Assembly (NCBI RefSeq): GCF_030408815.1
Contig: NZ_CP047355.1
Span: forward strand, 1,488,001-1,552,000
Length of the DNA stretch: 64,000 bases
Direction of reading: 5' to 3'
Source of the DNA: Corynebacterium freiburgense
Lineage (GTDB): Bacteria; Actinomycetota; Actinomycetes; Mycobacteriales; Mycobacteriaceae
How positions within the stretch are numbered: the first letter of the stretch is position 1; every line of letters starts with the position of its first letter. Under the pieces are notes generated by a model. It was not told the DNA's origin and made no database searches. It worked only from the letters and a program-made list of their open reading frames with translations. The translations under genes and the position numbers were made by a program. Below, one piece after another: positions 19,179-28,367 of this stretch.

Positions 19179-19745
19179 GTGCCAAGAGTCAGCGACGCTG
19201 ACCTGTCTCAGCGCAGACGGGATATCCTCGAAGGGGCGCGCCGGTGCTTCGCAGAGTTCGGATACGAAGGTGCCACCGTGCGGCGCCTCGAAGAAGCAAC
19301 ACAAAAGTCTCGTGGTGCAATATTCCATCACTTCCGTGATAAAGAAAGCCTATTTTTGGCACTTGCCCGGGAGGATGCAGCACGAATGGCCGACGTTGTG
19401 GCCGAAGAAGGCCTAGTCGAGGTAATGCGCGATATGCTTGCACACCCGGACCGCTATGAGTGGCTTTCTACCAGATTAGAAATCGCTCGGCTATTACGTA
19501 CCGACGCCGTGTTTAAGTCTCGGTGGCAGGAACACCAAGCAGTATTAGACGAAGCGGTCCAACAACGCCTGCAGGCAAATTCTGATGCAGGGCGTATGCG
19601 AACTGATGTTCCAGTTTCAGTATTACACCTCTACCTGGAAACTGTTATGGATGGCTTTATTTCAAGGCTTGCCACTGGAGCACCAACCCAGGGCCTTAGC
19701 GAAGTACTCGACGTGGTTGAAGATTCCATCCGAGCCCCGCAATAA
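19179..19745 (+). CDS. acnR: TetR-family repressor of aconitase, AcnR
   Basis: 188 residues, the same length as C. glutamicum AcnR. The N-terminal TetR HTH reads DILEGARRCFAEFGYEGATVRRLEEATQKSRGAIFHHFRDKESLFLAL. The ligand domain ends FISRLATGAPTQGLSEVLDVVEDS, closely matching the known protein, which represses acn and responds to citrate-Mg. The frame extends up to 19158, but the GTG at 19179 has AAAGGAG 7 nt upstream and gives the family length. It lies directly downstream of acn, and a strong terminator follows. Confidence 0.95.
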   Translation: MPRVSDADLSQRRRDILEGARRCFAEFGYEGATVRRLEEATQKSRGAIFHHFRDKESLFLALAREDAARMADVVAEEGLVEVMRDMLAHPDRYEWLSTRLEIARLLRTDAVFKSRWQEHQAVLDEAVQQRLQANSDAGRMRTDVPVSVLHLYLETVMDGFISRLATGAPTQGLSEVLDVVEDSIRAPQ

Positions 19746-19762
19746 CACCAAGTGCAATATTT

Positions 19763-19794
19763 GGAGTCATGCCATTGACGGCATGGCTCCTTTT
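19763..19794 (+). terminator. Rho-independent terminator of acnR
   Basis: An 11-bp stem (GGAGTCATGCC / GGCATGGCTCC, one G-T pair), a 6-nt loop and a TTTT tail, 18 nt past the acnR stop. Confidence 0.85.
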
Positions 19795-19845
19795 CGCTTA
19801 TAAACACCGTCGGAGACCCCAAAAGACACCTCATACTCTCACGGC

Positions 19846-19899
19846 ATGGCGCATTTGATGACGGGCCCCAGGTCACCCATTGCCTACAGCCACCACCAC
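19846..19899. repeat. 54-bp imperfect direct repeat, copy A
   Basis: Gap-free alignment with 20033-20086. A 22-bp core (19867-19888) is identical in both. The left flank differs almost only by transitions. Confidence 0.7.
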
Positions 19900-20032
19900 T
19901 TGAGGCATTGCATACCAGAAGGGTTGAATCACCGAGGACCGGGAAGTTTGGAGCTGAAAAGCAAGTACCCCCAACCCGAAACACTAATAATTCCATACAC
20001 GTTGACGCTTTTTACACCAATTTGGACACAAG

Positions 20033-20086
20033 ATGGTGTGTTTGGCGACAACTCCCAGGTCACCCATTGCCTACAACCCACCACAT
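20033..20086. repeat. 54-bp imperfect direct repeat, copy B
   Basis: Partner of 19846-19899, 187 bp downstream; the identical 22-bp core lies at 20054-20075. Confidence 0.7.
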
Positions 20087-20153
20087 AAACACGCCCGGCT
20101 GGCCAAAAACACTCAACAACACCCCCAAAGCCATCCAATAAAATACCTCATAC

Positions 20154-20159
20154 TAGACT
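20154..20159 (+). promoter_or_regulatory. -10 hexamer TAGACT, leaderless start
   Basis: TAGACT ends 7 nt before the ATG at 20167; no ribosome binding site is visible. CATACT at 20149 is an alternative. Confidence 0.45.
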
Positions 20160-20166
20160 GCTCGGT

Positions 20167-20937
20167 ATGGTTTCTTTTCTGCTGGTTTCCCCACGTCACG
20201 GTATCGAGATTGCTGCGGCAGAATACCTGGACTTCCTAAAAGCAACAGGACTTGAGGCATCCGAACTCACGCAAGTTATGCTCGACTCCGCTTCCGCCTC
20301 CATCGGTTCACTAGACGGATTTGATGGGGTATTTGTTGGCGGAAGCCCACTGAATGTAACCACGGCCGAATATTCTCCCGAACAGCAACATATTCACACC
20401 GAGCTCACCAAGCTTTTCGACGCCCCTGTCCCTACGTTTTTTGTTTGCTTCGGCGCCGGTTTCCTCGCCGACCTGGACGGTGGAACCGTAGGGCATACAC
20501 ATCCAGAAAATTCTGGCGAATCTTTAGTGCAACTTACCCATGCAGCAGCTACCGACCCCATAACTAAGAATCTTCCTCGTGAGTTTTCCGTACTCACCGG
20601 GCATACTGAAAATGTAGTTACCTTAGGCCCAAATGCTACGCTTTTAGCTACAGGGCCAAAGTGTCCAATACAATTATTTCGGGCGAATGAAACCACATGG
20701 GCCAGTCAATTCCATGCCGATATGGATGCGCAGGCTATGGAAACCAGAATGCGTTTTTATTTTGATTACGGTTATTTCGATCCGGATGAATTTGATAAAA
20801 TCGTCGCCAGTCTGCGCGAAATAAACACGCAGTATTCCACGCAAATTCTCCGAAATTTTGTGGAATACTGCATTCAAAATACCGACAGAAACCACCAGAG
20901 GAGCATCAGTAATGTCTGCCCCATTTCTGCTTCTTAG
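20167..20937 (+). CDS. Class-I glutamine amidotransferase-like protein, first copy
   Basis: 256 residues with a flavodoxin-like GATase fold. The nucleophile elbow is FFVCFGAGF (Cys94) and the His is in ASQFHADMD (His183). The Glu that normally follows as HPE is replaced, Asp185 being at that position. Family members are stand-alone amidotransferases; C. glutamicum carries a similar GMP-synthase-like gene next to acnR (cg1739). Whether this copy can hydrolyse glutamine with Asp in place of Glu is open. Its 3' end overlaps the next, homologous gene by 26 bp. Confidence 0.8.
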   Translation: MVSFLLVSPRHGIEIAAAEYLDFLKATGLEASELTQVMLDSASASIGSLDGFDGVFVGGSPLNVTTAEYSPEQQHIHTELTKLFDAPVPTFFVCFGAGFLADLDGGTVGHTHPENSGESLVQLTHAAATDPITKNLPREFSVLTGHTENVVTLGPNATLLATGPKCPIQLFRANETTWASQFHADMDAQAMETRMRFYFDYGYFDPDEFDKIVASLREINTQYSTQILRNFVEYCIQNTDRNHQRSISNVCPISAS

Positions 20938-21640
20938 CACTCGCCCTGAAGATGAAGCCGCCCAGGCAGAATACGATTCGTTCCTCTCCATGATGGAGCT
21001 CGAACGCGACCAACTTCACCATATTCGTGTGGAAAAGGCTCCGCTTCCCCCAATCGATTTGAAAAGGTACTCTGGCTTAATCCTAGGCGGTGGTCCATTT
21101 AACTCAACTTCGACAGAAAAAAGCGACCTTCAAGTGCGGGTAGAATCCGAACTCTCCGCTCTCATTCGAACCATAGCCGATCAAGACTACCCACTATTTG
21201 CAGCTTGCTACGGTATTGGATTATTCGGCCTTGCGCTTGGAGGAACTGTTGACCGCACCTACGGTGAAGCGCCTGGATGCATTGAGCTACGTATCACAGA
21301 GGAAGGCGCCGCCGATCCGATTCTTGCTGGGATGCCAGAAACCTTTACATCGATTGTTGGCCACACCGAAGCGTGCAGCGAGCTACCACCCAACTCCACA
21401 GTTCTTATTACCGGGCAGGCTTGCCCCACACAAATGTATCGAGTTGGCACAAATTTATACGTCACTCAATTTCACCCGGAACTTGAAGTTGAAACCTTTG
21501 CCCAACGGCTCCGCATTTATCGGGACAATGGCTATTATCCACCAAATGAATACCAGCGTATTGTCGATGAAGCAATCGCGGCAGACCTTACGGTAGATAA
21601 TCGTTTGCTTTTGAATTTCCGGCGACGCTACGAGCGATAA
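20912..21640 (+). CDS. Class-I glutamine amidotransferase-like protein, second copy
   Basis: 242 residues, homologous to the preceding gene. All triad residues are present: Cys99 in FAACYGIGLFG, His188 and Glu190 in TQFHPE. The start is the ATG at 20912, with AGAGGAG 8 nt upstream inside the preceding gene; the frame itself opens earlier. The overlap implies translational coupling and suggests the pair arose by tandem duplication and may form a heteromer. The ammonia acceptor is unknown: no synthetase domain is attached. Confidence 0.85.
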   Translation: MSAPFLLLSTRPEDEAAQAEYDSFLSMMELERDQLHHIRVEKAPLPPIDLKRYSGLILGGGPFNSTSTEKSDLQVRVESELSALIRTIADQDYPLFAACYGIGLFGLALGGTVDRTYGEAPGCIELRITEEGAADPILAGMPETFTSIVGHTEACSELPPNSTVLITGQACPTQMYRVGTNLYVTQFHPELEVETFAQRLRIYRDNGYYPPNEYQRIVDEAIAADLTVDNRLLLNFRRRYER

Positions 21641-21692
21641 TTCGCTACATCTTTACCTATGAGGAAGTTTCGGCGGCTACACCGAAGTAGGC

Positions 21693-21935
21693 CTATTTCC
21701 GGCCCAATGTAAAGAATGCAACTGGACCAATTCCATTAACTAATGAAATAAGAAACCAAAGCCATTTCGGACCACGGAAATTCTCTGCTGGCCGGTGATA
21801 CAACAGGTGCCAGGCGGCTAATTTACCAATAATATCGAAGGCAGCAAAACCTAGAATGCTTGAGCGTTCAGCACCCGTGAGTTTATTCCATGCAATGGAC
21901 TTGCAGGCGGATTTTTTCGCACAGAAGATTCCCAT
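21693..21935 (-). CDS. Small two-helix membrane protein (PLDc_N-like)
   Basis: 80 residues from ATG 21935. Two hydrophobic segments are visible; the C-terminal one reads GPKWLWFLISLVNGIGPVAFFTLGRK, the layout of the PLDc_N (phospholipase-D N-terminal) mini-domain with its conserved N-x-I-G-P and Gly-Arg-Lys end. These small proteins have no known enzymatic role on their own. The frame stays open to 22043, but this ATG is preferred because TACACT ends 7 nt before it, suggesting a leaderless mRNA. Confidence 0.6.
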   Translation of the reverse strand: MGIFCAKKSACKSIAWNKLTGAERSSILGFAAFDIIGKLAAWHLLYHRPAENFRGPKWLWFLISLVNGIGPVAFFTLGRK

Positions 21936-21942
21936 GGACAAT

Positions 21943-21948
21943 AGTGTA
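21943..21948 (-). promoter_or_regulatory. -10 hexamer TACACT, leaderless start
   Basis: On the minus strand, 7 nt before the ATG at 21935; no ribosome binding site is seen. Confidence 0.35.
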
Positions 21949-22368
21949 GCTGCCAAGTTGCAGGCGTTGTTTGTGTTTGCGCCTTTTCGTGGGCAATAAA
22001 GTACCGATTCGCGGTAATACCAGCTATGACACTGCTTTTTCAAATGGACTCTTTACAATTTGCAGCGGCACGCTTAGGCATTATCTATGGTTACGGATTT
22101 CACTAGCCCCGAATGGGAGTACTGGTATTTTCTACCACGAGGGCCCGAATCCAAACCGAACAGACATTGGATAAGGCTTGGGCAATAATGAAAGTTACTT
22201 TTGATTTGATTCAATAATAACTTTTGTGCTTTTGTTTCGAGCTTGCTCTCCCTTCCCTTGATTTTATACACCTTAGGCGAGCCGGAGATATGGGCTGGCT
22301 GGGCGTCGATACACGTAGGAGTAACCGGGGTTAAGTCTTCCCATGTGCTCGCGGGTAGCATCGAGGAC
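21949..22368. other. Spacer before the ACT-domain gene
   Basis: About 420 nt. The last 115 nt (22255-22368) are GC-richer, contain short complementary segments and the palindrome TAACCGGGGTTA (22322-22333), and may be a structured leader. No known riboswitch class was recognised. Confidence 0.4.
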
Positions 22369-22635
22369 ATGTTTGCGATTATGACTGTGACTGGCTTGGA
22401 TCACACCGGGATTATTGCCGCCGTAGCGACGGAGCTTGCGGAAATGAATGTGAATATTCATAATGTTTCGCAAACGATTATGGATGATTTCTTTACCATG
22501 ATCCTTCATGTATCGTTCAAGGACGACGTGGATATTGCTATGATTCAAGACCGAATGAAAGCTGTTGAAGAGCGAGAACGGCTAGTTATTCGAATCCAAT
22601 CTGAAGCCATTTTCCGGGCTGTCAACGATATCTAA
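22369..22635 (+). CDS. ACT-domain protein (UPF0237 family)
   Basis: A single 88-residue ACT domain starting MFAIMTVTGLDHTGIIAAVATELAE, the family's standard N-terminus, followed by NIHNVSQTIMDDFFTMILHV. ACT domains bind amino acids or other small ligands as regulatory modules. The frame is open back to 22243, but the ATG at 22369 fits the family and has GAGG upstream. It lies 23 nt before a PFL-family gene, a pairing conserved across many Gram-positive genomes, which implies that the two act together. Ligand unknown. Confidence 0.88.
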   Translation: MFAIMTVTGLDHTGIIAAVATELAEMNVNIHNVSQTIMDDFFTMILHVSFKDDVDIAMIQDRMKAVEERERLVIRIQSEAIFRAVNDI

Positions 22636-22658
22636 CGTAGTTTTAAGAGGCTAATACT

Positions 22659-23999
22659 GTGAATCTGCATCACACCAGCGCCAACTCTATTTTGGACACC
22701 ATTGAGATGGTGGAAAAGTATCGCTTGGATATTCGTACAGTAACCATGGGGATTAATCTGCTTGGGTGCCGTTCCCCCGAAGACATCTACGATACCTGTG
22801 TAACTCGCGCGAAAGACCTTGTGGGAACTTGCGAAGGTATAGAACGTGAGTTGGGTATCCCAATTGTAAATAAGCGGATCTCCGTGACTCCTATTGCGCT
22901 CCTGGATGCTCCGGATCCGATTGCTTACGCGCACGCCTTGGATCGAGCAGCTAAAGAAGTTGGCGTCAATTTTATTGGCGGCTATTCCGCACTGGTAGAA
23001 AAAGGCGCAACGCAGGCCGATATGCGGTTGCTTCGTTCGATTCCAGAAGCATTATCTACAACAGACATTGTGTGCTCGTCTGTAAATATTGCGTCCTCCA
23101 AAGCTGGCATAAATATGGATGCTGTTGCTTTTATGGGAAATACTATCCATGAATGTGCCCAAGCTACCGCAGATCGCCACGCAATTGCCTGCGCAAAACT
23201 TGTAGTATTTGCTAATTCTGTTGGCGATAATCCCTTTATGGCTGGCGCGTACCACGGAATAGCCGAACCTGACTGCGTTGTAAGTGTTGGGGTTTCCGGA
23301 CCGGGCGTTGTTGCACGAGCATTGGGCACATTAGAAAACGCCAATCTTTCTGACGTTGCTGAAGAAATTAAAAAAGCTGCATTTAAAATTACTCGAACCG
23401 GACAATTAGTAGGCACGTTAGCTAGTCAACGTTTAGGCGTGCCGTTTGGAATCGTAGATCTTTCGCTTGCACCAACTGCAGAGGTAGGCGATTCAGTGGC
23501 GGCAATTCTTGAGCTTATGGGCTTGGATCAGGTGGGGGCACACGGAACCACTGCAGCTCTTGCATTACTGAACGACGCCGTGAAAAAAGGCGGCATGATG
23601 GCCTGCTCACGCGTGGGTGGACTTTCTGGATCTTTTATCCCGGTCTCTGAGGATCAACGAATGATTGAGGCAGTACGCTCGGGTTCTATTACCCTGGACA
23701 AGCTGGAAGCGATGACTGCAATTTGTTCTGTCGGTTTAGATATGGTGGCGATTCCTGGGGACACTTCGCCGAATCTAATTGCTGGCATGATCGCGGACGA
23801 AGCCGCAATAGGTGTAATGAACCATAAAACAACTGCGGTTCGCGTGATCCCAGTTCCAGGTGCGGATATTGGTGATGAAGTCAATTTTGGAGGGTTGCTA
23901 GGCTACGCTCCAATCATTCCCGTAAATCGTGTAAATAATTCGGCGTTTATCGCCCGCGGTGGTGGCATTCCCGCACCAATTCACGGTTTTAGAAATTAG
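22659..23999 (+). CDS. PFL family protein (UPF0210/DUF711)
   Basis: 446 residues with the family's glycyl-radical-enzyme-like fold and signatures ([12 protein letters not shown] near the N-terminus, [35 protein letters not shown] at the end). Structures exist for the family but the reaction is not established. GTG start at 22659 with AAGAGG upstream. In operon with the ACT gene before it and, by an AGGAGG formed at its own stop codon, with the sensor kinase behind it. Confidence 0.9.
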   Translation: MNLHHTSANSILDTIEMVEKYRLDIRTVTMGINLLGCRSPEDIYDTCVTRAKDLVGTCEGIERELGIPIVNKRISVTPIALLDAPDPIAYAHALDRAAKEVGVNFIGGYSALVEKGATQADMRLLRSIPEALSTTDIVCSSVNIASSKAGINMDAVAFMGNTIHECAQATADRHAIACAKLVVFANSVGDNPFMAGAYHGIAEPDCVVSVGVSGPGVVARALGTLENANLSDVAEEIKKAAFKITRTGQLVGTLASQRLGVPFGIVDLSLAPTAEVGDSVAAILELMGLDQVGAHGTTAALALLNDAVKKGGMMACSRVGGLSGSFIPVSEDQRMIEAVRSGSITLDKLEAMTAICSVGLDMVAIPGDTSPNLIAGMIADEAAIGVMNHKTTAVRVIPVPGADIGDEVNFGGLLGYAPIIPVNRVNNSAFIARGGGIPAPIHGFRN

Positions 24000-24006
24000 G
24001 AGGAAT

Positions 24007-26244
24007 ATGTGGCCTAAAGCGAAATGGCGCACTCCCCTGTTTTTTCATAGTGATGCTACTTCTACAGAGGTGTTAGCACAGCGCACTGGCGCTGCTGCGG
24101 CGGCGATTTTATGGCCTTTTTGGCTTTGGCAAATACTCGTCGATGATCGTCCGAATTTGGTGGATACCGAAGCGCAATTTATTGCTTTTGGTTTATATGT
24201 TGTAGCAGAACTTGGCTTGATTCTATCGACCATCTGTGGACGCCAAATATGGCTTATACGATGTTTGAGAGGAGTTTATGTTGCCGTAGCAGCAGGATTG
24301 CTCTTGAGTATTTTATTCCATTCCGAGCACGTTCGAAATCCTGCAGCTGTCATGTCTGTAACATCTTTTACCGGTGTTGCTGCAACAACATTTGCCATGA
24401 CGGTTCCCTTACGTATTGGCATACAAACCTTTGTTGCCCTGGTAGGTTGCGGAGCATTATCCAGTGCAGTGTTGGCCGGACGTGTCTCTGGTCTCGAACT
24501 CGTTGCCGAGGTTGGATTTGCCTTAGCAAACTCATTCCCCTTTGTACTGCTAGCCGGGGGCTCAGTCGCGGCGTCGAAAATTATCGACGCCACCGAAGCA
24601 AAGGCCGCTCGCGAAGAGGCGCGGGCCGCTGAAATCACTGCACGCTCGAAATCATTACTAGCCTTTTCAGGTTTGGTCCACGACCGAATACTTTCCACCC
24701 TTAACGGCATTGCCAAGGGAATCGTTCCAACCAAACTTTCTACCGAAGCCCTTCTCACCCTGACCGACTCTGCCAATGAAACCTCCATGAGGACCTTAAT
24801 TACCGAGCTACAGCGGCAGGTATCTCATAACCCGAACTGTGCCTTTTCTGTGGAATCGAAAACAAATCTTGATTTTGTAATGGTCCCTGGAGAAGTTGCT
24901 ACTGCAATGGCCATGGCCGTGGCGGAAGCGTCATTAAATACCCGCCAACACGCAGGTGAAGATGTGGATTCTTGGTGCAAAGTCAAAGTATTCCCACACG
25001 GTTTTACCGTGGAGTACGGGGATGATGGTGTGGGCATGGACCCCGACACTTTAGATCCGCGAAGAGCCGGTATTCAGGTTTCCGTATTAGGTCGCATTAG
25101 AAACCTTGAAGGCGGCGAAGCCACTATGGAAACCGAACCGAATAAGGGGTTGCGATACACTTTAAGCTGGACTGATACCTCCCCATTAGCGCTCAATTTA
25201 GGCGCCGAGGATGATAGTCCGATTGCCCAAATTCTTGGTATTAATTTATTATTCTCGCTACCGACATTTGTTGTGCTAGTAATTGTTATTGAATTCGTTG
25301 TACTTTCTGTAAATGCACAAAACCAAATAGTTGTTTTTAGCGCCGCGATCGTTGCTTGTATTACGCTAGCAATATTATTTATCCCTGGAGAACCAACAAT
25401 TTCTGTTCCACGGGCCTTAGTTGTAGCTGCCGGAATTATGAGCCTTGTTGCTTTTGAGCGGCATCAGGACATTACCACTACAGGAATGTGGCAGGATTAT
25501 TGGGTTTTAAATTTTGCCGCATTTACCGTGAGTTTGTTGGTGCTACGTGGACGAATCATAATCGCACTCAGCACGCTTATGCTGTGTGCAGCGTTTTTGC
25601 AGATCGAACATGAACTCCAGCTTTCTGGTGCTGAGGCTATTACGGGCTACATGCTTTTGCAGCGTTCATTACTAGTGCTTATCGCACTTATTGTTCGCTT
25701 CTGTGTTCATTTCTTTGTGCAACGTCTGCCGCGAGCAAGAGAGCACAGGCGCCGCGCCGCCGCGCACACCGCGGAGGCTATGGCAAATGAGGCATTACGC
25801 AAGGGACGATACCGTTGGGTGGAAGACCAAGTCCGCCCAATCTTCGAATCAGTTCAGGTTTTGCAAAAAGTAACCCCATCGTTACAACGCCGTGCCGTAC
25901 TGACTGAAGCTCGTATTCGGGACACATTGCGCGCTCCGCTTCTCGATGATGCAACACTGCACGCCAATGTTTGGGATGCCCGCCAACGAGGTGTAGAAGT
26001 CCGTTTACTTGATGACTTTTCTACCAGGGAAAACCCTGTTTTAGAGGCAAAGCATAAACTTGCATTGACTCGCATTACTCGCGCGGCCGTCGAGAGCATC
26101 GCGCTCACAGATCAAGGCACAATTACGGTACGGATTAGCCCTCCCGGACGCCGCTGGTTCGCAACTATTAGCGACCCAAATGGAATTAGACGGTTTGACC
26201 ATTATGGAAATGAACTGCGCTTTCATACTTCCGTCGCCGAGTAG
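24007..26244 (+). CDS. Large membrane sensor histidine kinase with duplicated architecture
   Basis: 745 residues. Half one: about five TM helices (30-190), a coiled linker, a DesK/NarX-type phospho-acceptor region LVHDRILSTL with His225, then an HATPase domain with N-box EASLNTRQHA (Asn311), G1 box DDGVGMD (340-345) and KGLRYTLSW. Half two repeats the plan: another TM bundle (about 412-590), a basic coiled linker, and a degenerate ATPase-like end (AAVESIALTDQGTITVRISP) without an N-box Asn or G1 motif. It looks like a kinase fused to a pseudokinase copy. ATG 24007 has AGGAGG 4 nt upstream, right at the stop of the PFL gene. The cognate regulator follows after 16 nt. The signal is unknown. Confidence 0.8.
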   Translation: MWPKAKWRTPLFFHSDATSTEVLAQRTGAAAAAILWPFWLWQILVDDRPNLVDTEAQFIAFGLYVVAELGLILSTICGRQIWLIRCLRGVYVAVAAGLLLSILFHSEHVRNPAAVMSVTSFTGVAATTFAMTVPLRIGIQTFVALVGCGALSSAVLAGRVSGLELVAEVGFALANSFPFVLLAGGSVAASKIIDATEAKAAREEARAAEITARSKSLLAFSGLVHDRILSTLNGIAKGIVPTKLSTEALLTLTDSANETSMRTLITELQRQVSHNPNCAFSVESKTNLDFVMVPGEVATAMAMAVAEASLNTRQHAGEDVDSWCKVKVFPHGFTVEYGDDGVGMDPDTLDPRRAGIQVSVLGRIRNLEGGEATMETEPNKGLRYTLSWTDTSPLALNLGAEDDSPIAQILGINLLFSLPTFVVLVIVIEFVVLSVNAQNQIVVFSAAIVACITLAILFIPGEPTISVPRALVVAAGIMSLVAFERHQDITTTGMWQDYWVLNFAAFTVSLLVLRGRIIIALSTLMLCAAFLQIEHELQLSGAEAITGYMLLQRSLLVLIALIVRFCVHFFVQRLPRAREHRRRAAAHTAEAMANEALRKGRYRWVEDQVRPIFESVQVLQKVTPSLQRRAVLTEARIRDTLRAPLLDDATLHANVWDARQRGVEVRLLDDFSTRENPVLEAKHKLALTRITRAAVESIALTDQGTITVRISPPGRRWFATISDPNGIRRFDHYGNELRFHTSVAE

Positions 26245-26260
26245 GGGTAGCGTTGATTAC

Positions 26261-26929
26261 ATGAGTTTATCAATGGTCCGACGAATTGCAGCCATCGACG
26301 ATCACGCTCTTTCCCTTAGAGGGTTGGCAAGTCTCACTTCTGGTGTAGAAGATATTCAGCTTGTCGCGACTGCTGCTACTGTTCAAGAGCTGGTAGAGAA
26401 GTTGCCTCCCGGCGAAATGCTCGATCTCGTGTTACTTGATCTTCGCCTATCCGATGGCTCAAAACCAGCCGCAAATGTTGAAGCACTGAAGTGTATTACA
26501 CGACATGTTTTAGTATTCTCCTCGCTGGAAAGTCCGTATCTTGTACGTGACGCAAGCCATGCTCAGGTGCTGGGAATGATTCCCAAAACTACAGATCCTG
26601 AAAAAGTTATCGAAGCAATACGACTTGCAGCTGATGGTTACGATGTGCATACCGCAGAGTGGGCCTCTGCAATCGACTCAGATCCACTCCTTGATGCAGT
26701 CCAACTTTCAGATCGTCAGCGAGAGGTTCTTGAACTCTACGGATCCGGAGAACCAGCCAAACGAGTCGCATCATTAACAGGATTATCACAAGAAACAGTA
26801 AATGATTACCTCACCAGGATCCGCCTGAAATATGCGCTGGCAAATCGGGCCGCTTCCACAAAGATTGAGCTCTATCAGCGCGCCCTGGAAGATGGTTGGC
26901 TGCCCGGACCTACCGATCCGCACTCATAA
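26261..26929 (+). CDS. LuxR/NarL-type response regulator
   Basis: 222 residues. The receiver domain keeps all key residues: the acidic pair in AAIDDHA, the phospho-acceptor Asp in LLDLRLSDG, Ser in VFSS and Lys in GMIPKTT. A C-terminal GerE HTH follows (about 152-205, LSDRQREVLELYGSGEPAKRVASL and onward). The ATG at 26261 follows a GGGGT stretch; the ATG at 26273 has no ribosome binding site. Together with the preceding kinase it forms a two-component system. No strong terminator is visible downstream, where a gene-poor region starts. Confidence 0.88.
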   Translation: MSLSMVRRIAAIDDHALSLRGLASLTSGVEDIQLVATAATVQELVEKLPPGEMLDLVLLDLRLSDGSKPAANVEALKCITRHVLVFSSLESPYLVRDASHAQVLGMIPKTTDPEKVIEAIRLAADGYDVHTAEWASAIDSDPLLDAVQLSDRQREVLELYGSGEPAKRVASLTGLSQETVNDYLTRIRLKYALANRAASTKIELYQRALEDGWLPGPTDPHS

Positions 26930-28127
26930 TTTTGCCCACAATCTATCACGGTTTCCGTTTGTACTAGATACGCACACGGAGGCCGTTTTCTTTCACCTTT
27001 CCGCCGACACACGATGTTCATTGCATTATTTTTCTTGCGTATATAACAACTTGGTTGAGAAATCCACGAACAATTTCGATAAACATTTTCGAAATTTAGG
27101 AGATTTGAGATAAGCCACAATTTTGACACCTACAATAGTTGCGTCATGAAATACTCGGCAAGACTCTTTGACAATGTTATCGTGGAGAATATGACATAAA
27201 TGAAAAACCAAATACCGAACTACCGTTTATATATCCTCCACACGTTACTGCAATGGTTCAAAACTATGATCCACCCATTGGGCGGAGGATTCTCTTCATA
27301 ATTCTTCAAGTACACGACAGTGAAAGCGCTGTCATATCAAGTGATAGGTAAAAATGAAAGGAGTTCTTGCACTACAAGCAGTCAACATATGAGGTATTTT
27401 CCACGAAATACATATGAGGAAATACTTTGCCGGTGTGACATCCCCACTCATTTTAGATTGTCTACTCCGCCATTTTCGGTACGATGTTTTTGGGACGTTT
27501 GTTAACGATACTTTTAGAGCGCAACAATAAGTGATAGATAGTGCCCGCTTAATCCATACACAGGATTACGGTATTGCTATTTTAGGAGGTTACATTTCGA
27601 AGGTCTAGAATAAAGTTCAGGACAACTGAATAGTGTCACCCATGCTGATCCGTAAACAGAGTTAACGGAATGCCCTCAATTTTATACCCCCTAAACTAGG
27701 GGCATATCGTTTCTCGATTTTTGTTTTTACCCTCACAAGGTGATCTTTACGGAGGCGAGCCGAAGTTTTGCAGCCCCAAGGTTCTAGGCGTTACCAATCG
27801 TGAAAATTCCTTGGTCAATATCGTCGGAAGGTATATCGATATCTTGATACTGCTTTGCACCATACAGCCCCAGCGGTCATGGTTCCTTTGAGGTAGTTCG
27901 GTGGCTCATCCAGTGGTGGCACGAAAGATGATCGGTCTATGCAGCGAGGAGGAAAGTTTGCTGCTCGAATTCGTCAATAAGAACTGCTCGACAATGCGCC
28001 AACAATTCAAGTTGGCTTTGGAACAAAGAAAGGAATCTTGATTTTCATTTGAAATTTTTCCTTTTGGATCGGATTTTTTAATTCTAGAAAAAGCGCCGCT
28101 CCATGTTCCATGTCCATCATCGAGGAG
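26930..28127. other. Gene-poor AT-rich region
   Basis: About 1.2 kb without a convincing gene. Several good ribosome binding sites are orphaned: AGGAGG at 27585 and GGAGG at 27752 have no substantial frame behind them. The only tidy short frame is a 33-codon one at 27200-27301 (MKNQIPNYRLY...), with GGAGA 11 nt upstream; its status is unknown. The picture fits decayed genes or an old insertion. No tRNA or known RNA was recognised. Confidence 0.5.
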
Positions 28128-28367
28128 ATGAGCCGACTCATGAAACTCGCCATTATTGATAAAGCCACTGGCCGTGAATATTGGACTGCCCACCAGTGTG
28201 CAAAATTTCTTGGAATTGCCCGAGATACGTTTACTTCTTATGTTTCTCGAGGACAAGCCCCTGCTGCTGCCGCACGTTTTGAAAACCTTCGAGTGTGGGA
28301 CGCCGACGGAGTAAAGCAATGGCATGCAAACCGTCCTGGTTCTCCAGTGCCAGGAGCCGGAAAGTAA
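28128..28367 (+). CDS. Small HTH (AlpA/excisionase-like) protein
   Basis: 79 residues from ATG 28128, or 75 from ATG 28140; GAGGAG touches the first and is 12 nt from the second, so the second may be real. The body, EYWTAHQCAKFLGIARDTFTSYVSRGQAPAA, is a MerR/AlpA-like winged HTH, and RVWDADGVKQWHANRPG is the usual end of helix-turn-helix domain 17 proteins. It is likely a DNA-binding protein, perhaps a former excisionase or a chromosomal regulator. It stands alone between gene-poor stretches and 0.27 kb before the palindrome cluster. Confidence 0.6.
   Translation: MSRLMKLAIIDKATGREYWTAHQCAKFLGIARDTFTSYVSRGQAPAAAARFENLRVWDADGVKQWHANRPGSPVPGAGK

Larger units (their letters stand above)
19795..20153. 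other. Repeat-bearing spacer between acnR and the amidotransferase pair
   Basis: About 360 nt with no credible gene. It holds two diverged copies of a 54-bp sequence (19846-19899 and 20033-20086). CCTCATACT also occurs twice, at 19829-19837 and 20146-20154, the second copy just before the start of the next gene. The layout suggests an old tandem duplication of an upstream region. Confidence 0.6.

Noticed and set aside
22255..22368. ZTP (pfl) riboswitch before the PFL-family gene
   Set aside because: The name similarity is coincidental and the conserved core of the motif is not present.
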